Origin: Agapetus fuscipes
Taxonomy: Eukaryota > Arthropoda > Insecta > Trichoptera > Glossosomatidae
Length of the DNA stretch: 64,000 bases
Direction: 5' to 3'
NCBI GenBank assembly: GCA_951799405.1
Contig: OX637332.1
Location: forward strand, 5,399,001-5,463,000
This document shows, piece by piece, positions 1 to 9,542 of the stretch. Position 1 is the first letter of the stretch. Each line of letters starts with the position of its first letter. A program made the translations under genes and the position numbers. The notes below the pieces were generated by a model, which did no database searches, was not told the DNA's origin, and saw only the letters and a program-made list of their open reading frames with translations.

Positions 1-205
1 TGCTGGAAAAACACTCGTGCATGTACTGGGGAATAGGGATGTACACTACAACATTATGACTTTTTAAATTATTTTAAACTTTGAAAATTCTAATACAACA
101 CTGTTTCATTTTCACAATTACATAAATTTTGTTTTGATTAATAATACTAACGTATTGTGATTTTTATTCTAGGATATGTATTATCAGGATATATGTAGTA
201 TCAGT

Positions 206-402
206 AATCTAAGGTACAAAGATATATTACATAACATAACATAAAATTCATAGTACTTATGTGCATTCTCACAAGTATTCACGTATAAATGCGTATTTAT
301 ACGTGATGCCGCATGTAACCCAATCTCAAATGAACATAATCCCTGCAACTCTGGCCGACATTCCCTGAATCAGGGGTGATATTGGCAAAGTTAACCATTT
401 TC
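206..402 (-). repeat. R retroposon copy, 5'-truncated
   Basis: The 3' tail side is at low coordinates (AATCTAAGGTACAAAGATAT). The copy then matches the R core (CTGCAACTCT, GACATTCCCTGAATCAGGGG) and stops at the AACCATTTT block, so the CTTGACTTATAGG start is missing. Diverged. Confidence 0.8.
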
Positions 403-474
403 CTATTTCCATGTACATACTTATAAATTGTAAGTCATTGAATATAATTAAAATAAGTTTTTTTTGTGTTACGA

Positions 475-577
475 GAACCACGAAACGGGAAACCATTTCT
501 GGCACCCTCGGTGGGGTTCGAACCCGAGCAATCTACCAACTGAGCTATTGACCGGACGAGTTGAGTTGACGTATGAA
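475..577 (-). repeat. SINE A, tRNA-like head only
   Basis: On the minus strand a tRNA-like head (box A TAGCTCAGTTGG, box B GGTTCGAACCC) is followed by the GGGTGCCAGAAATGGTTTCCCGTTTCG block that follows it in every SINE A copy. The body and GCGTT tail are absent. The cloverleaf is too degraded for a functional tRNA gene. Confidence 0.75.
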
Positions 578-699
578 ATATTTTATACAGTTCGTCCGGT
601 AATCCACAAGAAAACCGTTCAAAATTTGCTTCAGAAATTCTGAGAAGGCACTTACTATAAGTCATAGAGTCAATCTATACACACCCAATTTGGTGATAG

Positions 700-1162
700 G
701 TTAGAATGGCACAGTGACAAAACAACACATGGCAGAACGACACATGACAAAACAACACATGACATGTAATGTTTTCTTCTTATGTTGTTTTGTCATGGTA
801 ATGTATATTCTGAGTTTAAAAAAAATGTGGAAAAGAATGCAATCCACCAACCTATTTTGCCTGGCCAGTTGTCTTCATGCGAATGCAGAAGCTTGTGTGC
901 ATGCAATGGCATCTGTTGAACCAGGGTCGAAGTTATGATCAAGTGGGCTAGATGCAAGATTCGAACCAACGTTATTTGGTTTCAAATACGTTAGTCGAAC
1001 ATGCACCTCTACCCCTCGGTCATAACACAGACGAATTGTTTAGTTATGTTTTGTCATAGTGATGTATTTTCTGTGTTGTTTTGACATAGTAATGTTTTGT
1101 CACGTGAAGTTTTGTCATTGTGATGTTCTGCCATGCGTTGTTCTATCATGTGTCTTTCTAAC
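700..1162. mobile_element. Foldback element with subterminal CATGACAAAACA repeats
   Basis: The ends are inverted: GTTAGAATGGCAC at the left and GTGTCTTTCTAAC at the right. Just inside them both arms carry several copies of a ~14-bp motif like ACATGACAAAACAAC and ACATGGCAGAAC, inverted relative to each other (about 714-780 and 1040-1155). The centre is unrelated and has a GATTCGAACC block. No coding capacity and no clear target duplication. The layout is that of a foldback-type or non-autonomous DNA transposon. Confidence 0.6.
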
Positions 1163-1251
1163 ACGGAAACACCTAATACAATATCAAACTTTTGGTCACT
1201 GCTAATTTGCAAAAATGTTAAAAAAATTAAAAATGCAATTAGTTGTGTATG

Positions 1252-1482
1252 TTCCTTGACTTATAGGTTGGTATGCGGCTGACCACCCATGCTGTGGAAA
1301 ATGGTTCACTTCGCCAATTTTCAGTTGCAGGGTGTATGCCCATGTGAGATTCGGGTTTTTATATTGTAGGACCACATGCGGCATGTTTAAGCGCGAACTT
1401 GTGCACGTCTGTTTGTGAAAGTGCATATAATGTGAATCTCTAATGTTACATATATTCTGCAACTAAGATACGATTAGATTAG
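1252..1482 (+). repeat. R retroposon copy
   Basis: Starts at TTCCTTGACTTATAGG and ends ACTAAGATACGATTAGATTAG. GCGGCTGACC subtype, with an internal deletion where CACCCCTGTTTCAGGGAAGG is normally found. Confidence 0.9.
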
Positions 1483-1730
1483 CTACAATGTTGTCTAACA
1501 TCCCTATTCTGTTGAACCCGACTATGATAGTTCTGTCCTGTAAGCTTGTTCCTTTATTTAACATAACATACTCTGCCTTATCTGCCAACAAGGTCAGAGT
1601 TTGTGGGTGAACTTTGGCTAATAATATTGCTCTCAGCCACTCATTATAAAACTGCGTTCAACCGCCATTATGCCGAGACCATACTTCTTCTTTCACTGTT
1701 CCAGGAAACTGTTCATTATTACTTATAAAA

Positions 1731-1975
1731 TCTAAAATCTAAGTTGCAAAGATATATTAACATTTAAAGCTCATATCAAATGCATGCCCACAAACAAACA
1801 CGTGTAGTTCGCGCTTACAAATGCTGAATGTGTGCTTACAAATAAAATGCAAACGTAAAATGAACATAAACCCTATAATTTTTGCCGACCTTCCCTGACA
1901 CAGGGGTGACATTGGCAAAGTGAACCATTTTGTACAGTATGGGTGGTCAGCCTCATACCAACCTATAAGTCAAGT
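1731..1975 (-). repeat. R retroposon copy
   Basis: Full-length, GAGGCTGACC subtype (ACACGTGTxGTTTGTGGGCATGC core). Its 5' end is at the right (CCTATAAGTCAAG). Confidence 0.9.
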
Positions 1976-2178
1976 AAAGAAGTTATAGTTAAGACTTGAA
2001 GCGTACAAATAAGATTATGGCTATGGATGAAGTGAAAGAAGTATGGAAGGATAGATATCGCAAATAGGGGTTCAAGTTTAAATTGCTCAATAAATAAAAT
2101 ATAAATAAGAAATAAAAATCTGCAATGCTGGCGACAAAGGCTTTTATTTAAATTGATATGTATTTTTTTTATACTATA

Positions 2179-2431
2179 ATAATCTATAATCTATAATCTA
2201 AGTTGCAAGGATATATTCATTCAAAGCTCTCAGATGTATGCCCACAAACAAACACGTGTAGTTCGCGCTTACACATGCTGATTGTGTACTTACAAATAAA
2301 ATCCAAACCTTAAATGAACATAAGCCCTGCAACTCTTGCCGACATTCCCTGAAACAGGGGTGCCATTGGCAAAGTGAACCATTTTTTACAGTATGGGTGG
2401 TCAGCCTCATACCAACCTATAAGTCAAGGAA
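2179..2431 (-). repeat. R retroposon copy
   Basis: Full-length, GAGGCTGACC subtype, with a GATTATAGATTATAGATT-type 3' tail at the low-coordinate end. Confidence 0.9.
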
Positions 2432-2473
2432 TACAGTTAGATGTAATTTATTATTCGTATTCCTTGTAATTTG

Positions 2474-2664
2474 TACCAACCTATAAGTCAAGGAAAGTTA
2501 CTGTAAAAAATGGTTCACTTTTCCTATGTCTTCCCTGTTTCAGAAAACGTCGGCAAGCGTTGCAGAACTTATCTTCATTTTAGATTTGGGTTAAAAAAAT
2601 AATAATTTCATATGCGACATGTGTAAGGGCGAGCTAATACGTGTCTGATTGTACATTTAATATA
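2474..2664 (+). repeat. Rearranged R copy
   Basis: A 22-bp inverted piece of the R 5' end (CCTATAAGTCAAGGAA, 2474-2495) abuts a forward R body that begins at the CTGTAAAAAATGGTTCAC block. This is an inverted, 5'-truncated copy, as twin-priming during retroposition produces. Confidence 0.7.
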
Positions 2665-2876
2665 AGTTATAGAAATGCTGCAGTTTTGTGAATTTATCTC
2701 AGAAACTAGATTATACATAAATGGATAAAGATTTTGAAAATGCAGGAAATATCATAAAAACACAGAAAAATATTTTTTTAAAAGAATTATAATTAATAGC
2801 CAACTTTGATAAATAGCGAAAAGAGGACAATTCATTAGAAAAATAAAAATGGAAACATAAGTACAATTAATATTTT

Positions 2877-3049
2877 TTAGTGTTGATCTGTTAACACAGT
2901 GAAAGTCCATTTTTATAAATATTTAAAAATATAAATGGTAAAACATTGTTTTAATTCACTTTATTCTTTTTTTTATTCTTTTTAGCAAAAAACAAGAATA
3001 AAGTGAATTAAAACAATGTTTTACCATTTATATTTTTAAATATTTATAA
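2877..3049. mobile_element. Foldback MITE, copy 1
   Basis: Arms of about 56 bp at 2914-2970 and 2994-3048 are inverted copies (core GTTTTAATTCACTTTATTCTT and its complement), with an AT-rich loop. A ~35-bp left extension (TAGTGTTGATCTGTTAACAC) is shared with the second copy near 8000, so the mobile unit is larger than the palindrome. No ORF. Confidence 0.7.
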
Positions 3050-3579
3050 GTACAATTAGTCAATTACCAATCGTTTTCAAATTATGTAATGATGAGCGCA
3101 TGATTAATAAAGGAAATCACGTATTGTGTTTGTTATTTGTATTGTTTATGTAAAAATTCAATTCAATCAACAATACATTATTTAACGTTCATAATCTAAG
3201 TGTAGACGAAACATAATTATCGTTTTTGTGAGTAGTGATTAATGTTAGAGTACCTAATCATGTAAACAACTTGAGGCTTAAAACCATTTACAAGCTATTT
3301 TTGTGTAAAAAGCAAAAGGCTTTACCAACTTTTTGAAACCTTTAGTGGTTTCAACTCTGTATATGATTTTTTTCACAGTTTGAAACGAAAAGAAAAAAAA
3401 TATTAACAAATTTTGTATCCCTTACGTTTGGTTAAGTTGAGAAATGCTGACTCCTTTTCCAGTGAAAATAGACAGGCTCCCGTTCCACAATATGTGACCA
3501 CTTCGAGACAACTCAGTAAGAAGTTGCTCTGTATGGTATGGCTCTGTATGTTTCAGCTGTAGCACATAATTATAGCTGT
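3050..3579. other. AT-rich sequence without recognised feature
   Basis: No convincing ORF, splice-bounded exon or repeat family seen. Confidence 0.5.
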
Positions 3580-3652
3580 AGTCCATCCAGCCTTACAACA
3601 ACTGGGTCTTGCTTGAGCATTGGCGCTTTCTTCAGCGACGACCAAGCTCGCA
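3580..3652 (+). repeat. SINE B body fragment
   Basis: Contains the SINE B body blocks TCCATCCAGCCTTAC, AACTGGGTCTTGCTTGAG and ACGACCAAGCT. The tRNA-like head and 3' tail are missing. Confidence 0.65.
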
Positions 3653-3721
3653 GAGGGCTCTTGAGGTGTGATACACACAAAAACAGCGCTCATCAAATAA
3701 ATCATCCTAATATAATTATTA

Positions 3722-3988
3722 TTCCTTGACTGATAGGTTGGTATGCGGCTGACCACCCATACTGTAAAAAATGGTTCACTTTGCCAATGTCACCCCTGCT
3801 TCAGGGAAGGTCGGCAAGAGTTGCAGGGCTTATGTTCATTTGAGATTGGGTTTTTTATATTGTAGGTCCACATGCGGCATGTGTAAGCGCGAAATTATGC
3901 ATGTCTGCTTATGGGAATGCATTTAATATGAATCTCAAATGATACATATCTTTGCAGCTTAGATTTAGATTAAGATTTAGATTAAGAT
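3722..3988 (+). repeat. R retroposon copy
   Basis: Full-length. Starts TTCCTTGACTGATAGG and ends in a GATTTAGATTAAGATTTAG tail. Confidence 0.9.
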
Positions 3989-4049
3989 AACTTCGAAGTT
4001 CACAAAATTTATGGAAGGTATAGATTTTTTTTGTATGTATATCTAATAA

Positions 4050-4640
4050 GTATGATTGGGAAAAAACGGAGTGATAAAATGAGGAATGATCTTGTAGGTT
4101 CCTTGACTTATAGGTTGGTATGAGGCTGACCACCCATACTTTAAAAATGTTTCACTTTGCCAATGTCACTCCTGTTTCAGCGAAGGTCGGCAAAAGTTGT
4201 GGGGCTTATGTTCATTTGAGGTTTGGATTTTATTTATAAGTACACATTCAGCATTTGTAAGCGCGAACTACACGTGTTGGTTTGTGGGCATACATCTGAG
4301 AGCTTTAAATGAATATATCCTTGCAAATGAGATTATAGATTATAGATCTTGTAAAAGAAGAATGTGGTGCAAGAGAAAGTGTGAAAGTGAAGATTAAAAG
4401 AAGTTTGCTAAGATGTTTTGGACATATGGAGAGAATAAATCATAAAAGACTGACGAATAAAGTATATGTTGCAAAAATAGATGGATGTAGTGGTAGAGGA
4501 AGACCGAGAAAGGTATAGATGGACCAAATTCCTTGAAACAGCGAATGAATGGGATATCCAGAGTCTGAAAAAGATTATGACTCTGGATGAAATGAAAGAA
4601 GTATGCAAGGACCGAAAAAAATGGCAGCTGTGTGGATTGT
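4050..4640 (+). pseudogene. RTE-like LINE A 3' fragment, split by an R insertion
   Basis: Corresponds to the C-terminal region of the intact LINE at 53343-56705 (ATGATTGGGAAAAAACGGAG through the GRGRPRK-coding part). It is interrupted at 4097-4344 by an R copy, and the LINE resumes at 4345 after a 9-bp repeat (GATCTTGTA). Stop codons break the coding part. The LINE's own 3' region continues into the R copy at 4677. Confidence 0.85.
4097..4344 (+). mobile_element. R retroposon inserted in a LINE, 9-bp target duplication
   Basis: A 248-bp R copy flanked by GATCTTGTA at 4088-4096 and 4345-4353. The intact LINE near 54020 carries the uninterrupted site (GATTTTGTA on its coding strand), which confirms a clean insertion. 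Confidence 0.92.
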
Positions 4641-4676
4641 TTGTTTAAAATACTTAAATGTAATTGACTGTTTGTA

Positions 4677-4919
4677 TTCCTTGACTTATTGGTTGGTATT
4701 AGGCTGAAAAACCATGCTGTAAATAATGGTTCACTTTGCCAATGTCACCCCTGTTTCAGGGCAAGAGTTGCAGGGTATCTGTTCATTTGAGATTGTTTTT
4801 TTTTATTGTAGGTCTACATGCGGCATGTGTTAGCGCAAACTTATACGTGTCTGCTTGTGGAAATGCATTTAATATGAATCTCAAATGATATATATCTTTG
4901 CAACATAGATTTAGATTAA
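4677..4919 (+). repeat. R unit as 3' UTR of LINE A fragment
   Basis: Follows the LINE A fragment after ~40 bp that resemble the LINE 3' UTR. Starts ATTCCTTGACTTATTGG and has a GATTTAGATTA tail. Confidence 0.8.
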
Positions 4920-4925
4920 CCGCAA

Positions 4926-5712
4926 TGGTGTATGATTCTGGTTTACGAAAAATTTATATGGCTGGTCACGTATTGCACTCCCCACGTGACTCGGCTGGAT
5001 TTTTTTAATAACTATTTATTATTATCATTAAAATTCCTTTGTTTTTGGTAATACATACATACAAATTATTGTTGCTTTTTTAGCGGGTCATTCTACAACT
5101 GATAACTTTGTATCATTCTAAATAAAACATTATGTGTATTGTTATTGTTGCAGCATTTTGTTTATTTCTTTTTATTTCAAGCAGACTGATTTGTTGTTGT
5201 ATAAATTTATTACGAACTATCAAATGCAATAATAAATAATATTTGAGATACGTATGATTAAGCAATTTATTGAATGTAATAAAAAAAACTACAGGGACTT
5301 TCAATTATCAATGTATACCTAATATACGTTGTAATATTTTATAGTATAAAGTTTTCTAATTTTGCGACTACCTTCAGATGATGGAGACAAAACATCAGTA
5401 GATAATCTATAATATAAGTTTCAAAGATGAATGCATACTAAATATTTACAAACCGCCCCCTCAGTGCTTCATTGGCTTATCTTCCATTTGATTAATAGAT
5501 GACCCTAAATGAAATTGTATTAGGAATCACATTCTGCAATATCTGAGCTAAGAAAAAAATGTAAAACACGATAATCTGAGAGAAAAAGAGAGAATATTCC
5601 TAATCAAACACTCAAATGAACATAGCCCCTGCAATTTTCACCGTTTTTTTGATGATACCGAGATGTTATTTGTATAATTCAAACCATTTTGGAAACATAA
5701 TTTTTGGTCCGA
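4926..5712. other. AT-rich sequence with one shared block
   Basis: No gene seen. The block at 5452-5562 resembles 26250-26368 (both have CAGTGCTT, TTGGCTTATCT, GAATCACATTCT and GAGCTAAGAAAAAA), so it is an old unclassified dispersed repeat. A scrap of R (CAAATGAACATAGCCCCTGCAA) lies near 5610. Confidence 0.5.
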
Positions 5713-5956
5713 CTATAATCTAAGTTGCAAAGATAAATTAACATTAAGGACTAACGTTAAATGCGTGCGTTAAAGCAGACACGTATAAGATTGCGCCCGC
5801 GCATGCTGCATGTCTACTTAAAAAATAAAATCTAAATCTCAAAAAAACATAAACCCTGCAAGTAACGCGTCTTCCCTGAAACAGGGGTGACACAGGAAAA
5901 GTCAAACAGTTTTTGCGTTGTAGGTTGTGAGCCTCATACCACCTTTAACTCATGCC
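5713..5956 (-). repeat. R retroposon copy, diverged
   Basis: Covers the whole unit, but the 5' end (ACCTTTAACTCATGCC) and core are strongly mutated. Confidence 0.8.
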
Positions 5957-6516
5957 TTGATGATGAGTTGATGATTTCTTTATAGCACCGTTTCGTGATG
6001 TAGTCCCTCCAAGGCGCTTAAAACCTTTTTATAAGGAAGTAACTTTGATGAACGAAATTTTTTCGTAAAATTATGGACCACGACTTGCGATTCTCTGATA
6101 TAGATAGACATCAATCAAAAATTGACTTCATGGGATGATTTTTCGTTTCAGACTTATCAAAATTGTTTCCACATTTTTTCAAACCTGATCCATTTGTAAT
6201 TTAAAACTTGGTATGTACCAATATCTAACGTCCTATTCTTTTTTTCGAAGGTATCAACTTCCACAAGTGATAATTATATACTTCTTGTTCAACATGCCAA
6301 TTTAGATGCCTTTGAAGGTGCCAATTTCACATCAGTCTTTTCACAAATTTTCGACTGTTACCTACGAGTGCTAAGGACATTTAAAGAATTGTTATTACTG
6401 AGATCACGAAAAAATGAATGTATTATGCAATGCAAGAAAAATAATACCCATTTTTTTTGTGATAATTTACATTTATAATCTGTGTTCGGTTTCGTAAAAA
6501 AACATGATTACCTACT
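5957..6516. other. Unannotated AT-rich sequence
   Basis: No ORF of interest, no splice-bounded exon and no match to the repeat families recognised here. Confidence 0.5.
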
Positions 6517-6770
6517 TCCTTGACTTATAGGTTGGTATGCGGCTGACCACCAATGCTGTAAAAATGGTTCACTTTGCCAATGTCACCCCTGTTACACGGA
6601 AGGACGGCAAGAGTTGCAGGGTGTATGTCCATTTGAGATTTGGTTTTTATGTTGTGGGTTCACATGAGGCATGTGCAAGCGCGAACTTGTAATGTGTCTG
6701 GTTGTGGGAATGCATGTAATGTGAATCTCCAACGTAACATATCTTTGCAACTTAGATTAGATTAGATTAG
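6517..6770 (+). repeat. R retroposon copy
   Basis: Full-length GCGGCTGACC subtype ending TTAGATTAGATTAGATTAG. Confidence 0.9.
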
Positions 6771-6801
6771 ACCTACTTAAGTTTTTTTGGATGAGGTAGG
6801 T

Positions 6802-6925
6802 ACATAAGCCCTGCAACTCTTGACGACCTTCGACGACGACCTTGAAACAGGGGTGAGATTGGCAAAGTGAACCATTTTCTACAGCATGGGTGGTCAACCG
6901 CATACCAACCTATAAGTTAAGGAAT
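6802..6925 (-). repeat. R retroposon copy, partial
   Basis: 5' half only (right end CCTATAAGTTAAGGAATAG). It lies head-to-tail against the preceding R copy. A forward R tail remnant (ATCTTTGCAACTTAGATTA) is at 6991-7037. Confidence 0.8.
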
Positions 6926-7039
6926 AGGTATATACAACAAATAACATTTTAGACACAAACAAATGGATAAACATTAAAATCAAATATAATCTCGAATGTA
7001 ATGTATCTTTGCAACTTAGATTAAAGATTATAGATAGAA

Positions 7040-7423
7040 GCTTGAACATTCCTGGGAGCTGACTATGCCTCGATAAGGAACAGTATGTTTTCTGTTATAA
7101 CATGCAATACTTAATGTAGAGTCAGCTCTTCTCGACCTATATAAAGTCATTTGAATATTTCACGTCAATACATGGACAAGTTATCAAATAGTCTAATTTA
7201 TATGCAGTCGGAAATATAAAGTGTGTGTGAGATAATGGGCCCTTAAAGGGCTCTCAATACAAAGGTAAGATTTAAATTGTTTTGTTTTCCTCATACAAAA
7301 ATATTCAAATAATAATGAGTTCATTTGTATGGCGCCTTTTCATGACCCTTGGTCATCCCAAAGGCTTGGGTTGTGGAGGTGGGAAGAGGTGGGTCTTCAT
7401 CTGCCTCCTGAAAACCGAGTACT
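7040..7423. other. Unclassified, with a TATA-like motif
   Basis: Contains CCTATATAAAG near 7135 and a short palindrome GGGCCCTTAAAGGGC near 7234. No repeat partner or ORF was found. It might be an old LTR, but nothing confirms this. Confidence 0.3.
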
Positions 7424-7677
7424 TATTGACTTCTAGTTTGGTATGCGGCTGACCACCCATGCTGTAGAAAATTGTTCACTTTACAAATGCCCCCCTTACC
7501 TATTTCAGGGAAGGTCGGTTAAAGTAGCAGAGTGTATGTTCATTTGAGATTTGAGTTTTTGTATTGTAAGTCCACATGCGGCATGTTTAAGCGCGAAATT
7601 ATATATTTATGCTTGAGAAAATGCATATAATGTGAATCCTTAATGTTACATATCTTTGCAACTTAGATTAGATTAGC
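7424..7677 (+). repeat. R retroposon copy
   Basis: Full-length GCGGCTGACC subtype with a diverged start (TTGACTTCTAGTTTGG) and a GATTAGATTAG tail. Confidence 0.88.
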
Positions 7678-7994
7678 TAGACCCGTGCACTCTATATAGG
7701 CAAATAAAATACCTGCAAACAATATTCTAGCTTGGCTTAGCTAATAACATAATTAGTATGTTAAGTAAGTTTTGGATATTACAAGTTTATATGAATTTCA
7801 GAATTTTTTTTTGAGTTTCAATACCTACAGTTCTGTGTGCAGAAGGAACAACGGGATGAGTCAAAAAATGCATGTGAGGGGAGCCAAAACAAAATTGAAG
7901 AATTTGCCAAATACTTGAGATAATTATTCATGTCCTCTGTCCTTTTTCAAAGTGCGTCAAAATTTTATTTTATTTTTTGACTCAAATAATACAT

Positions 7995-8157
7995 AATATT
8001 TTTTAGTGTTGATCTGTTAACACAGTGAAAGTCTATTTTTATGAATATTTAAAAATACAAATAAAATGTTTTTGCTCGAAAATATTCGAGCAAAAAAAAA
8101 AAAGAATAAAGTGAATTAAAACAATGTTTTACCATTTATATTTTTAAATATTTACAA
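7995..8157. mobile_element. Foldback MITE, copy 2
   Basis: Shares the left extension TAGTGTTGATCTGTTAACAC and the right arm (AAGAATAAAGTGAATTAAAA onward) with the copy at 2877-3049. The left arm is partly deleted and the centre is a short perfect hairpin, GCTCGAAAATATTCGAGC. Confidence 0.7.
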
Positions 8158-8412
8158 ATAATACATCCTTACCAGCTACATATCTAAAGAATCACTCTGA
8201 ACTTGATCCCTCAAAACTCGTTTTTTTTACTCATTCGGTTGTTTCTTTTGCAAACAGGACCCTGAGTCGTAACTCGAAAAACTCGTACTCAGGGTACGGT
8301 TAGTAATTCGTGCCTGTTCCACAAGTATAAAAGTTATGACTCTAGATAAAATGAAAAAGTGTTTTTTTTTTGCGTTCATTTTCATTGCTGGCCCATAATG
8401 TATATGTTGTTA

Positions 8413-8513
8413 CGTTTGCCAATGTCCCGCCTGTTTCACTAGAGGGCGCCAAAATTTGCAGGGTTCATGCTCATTTGAGAGTTAGGTTAAAAGTTTATAA
8501 GTTCACATGAATA
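8413..8513 (+). repeat. R fragment, strongly diverged
   Basis: Only the middle (TTTGCCAATGTCCCGCCTGTTTC, TGCAGGGTTCATG) is recognisable. Confidence 0.6.
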
Positions 8514-8982
8514 TTGAATTTTATGAAATTGCAATTTTATTTTCTTTTCGTTGCTTATTTTTTTCGCATTCTTTTTTTCAGAAACGGATCTTCACACTAT
8601 TTTGAAAATTTGCAAAAATTGTTCCTAAAATGATTGAATGAGAATCGGCCGTCGAGTTGAAGCAGAAAAAATAAAATACGCAGTTCTGATATATGCGCAT
8701 AATTTTTGTTTTTCTAAATTACATATAACTTTTTTTTTTTTGGTGGTTAAATTAATTAAAGAAGATTAATAATGGATAAAAAATAAGTGGAAAATAATGA
8801 AATATCTAAGTCCACTAAGAATCTTAACGATATCTAGGTTTAGGATAATTTTTGGTCCTGTAGTTTTTTTTTCCAAATTTCATCAAATTGGCTGTAAAGT
8901 AATGTAAACAATTCCATAATACTACTACTTATAATTATATAAAGTACTTATAAAAATAATTTTATTCATGTTATACAAATAT

Positions 8983-9168
8983 GTTATGAGGTTGACCACC
9001 CATACTGTGAAAACATCTGCACTTTTAGGTAATGCCATACCTGTTCCAGGAAAAGGCAGTAAGAATTGCACAGCTAATGTTAATTTTGGGGTTAGGTTTT
9101 CTGTATGAACCTTTTTCAATAATTTGAACCTCTCATGATAATATACGTCTTTGCAACATATATTATAT
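8983..9168 (+). repeat. R copy, diverged
   Basis: Recognisable by ATGAGGTTGACCACCCATACTGT and the CTTTGCAACATATATTATATT tail. Deletions inside and no conserved start. Confidence 0.7.
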
Positions 9169-9219
9169 TAAATAAAGTTTTAAACTTTCACTTTCACTTT
9201 CATGGTCGGTGTTCAATGG

Positions 9220-9542
9220 TATAGTTGTTTTCGGGCTAGACCATGTTCTACTTGCAGTTATTATATCTGCCGACGTTTCATTCCCTCGAGCGGGGAACAT
9301 TATCAAGGCTCGTAGCGACGGGGGACCTTTATCCTCCGTTTACTTTTGGCAACTGGCTGGCTGCTGATGCTCTTCTCATCTCTGTCATCATGTATCTTGT
9401 GCCAGCCAGTTGCCAAAAGTAAACGGAGGATAAAGGTCCCCCGTCGCTACGAGCCTTGATAATGTTCCCCGCTCGAGGGAATGAAACGTCGGCAGATATA
9501 ATAACTGAAAGTAGAACATGGTCTAACCCGAAAACAACTATA
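9220..9542. mobile_element. Long perfect-type hairpin, possibly a Penelope-like element terminus
   Basis: Arms 9220-9361 and 9401-9542 are inverted 142-bp copies with only two mismatches by eye, around a 39-bp loop. Each arm contains TGAAACGTCGGC next to a TTCCC/GGGAA stem and GATAATG. GAAAC-GTC blocks of this kind occur in the hammerhead ribozymes of Penelope-like elements, whose terminal repeats can be inverted. The assignment to Penelope is inference; the hairpin itself is directly visible. No ORF. Confidence 0.75.

Noticed and set aside
500..577. A functional tRNA gene at the GGTTCGAACCC block
   Set aside because: The acceptor stem and arms do not pair, and the same head recurs as part of SINE A with its own downstream body.
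4197..4397. Recurring small ORFs with LCSFEVWILFVSTHSAFVSA-type sequence (also 2198, 25659, 34086) as a gene family
   Set aside because: They are translations of the R repeat in one frame, broken by mutations, with no constraint visible.
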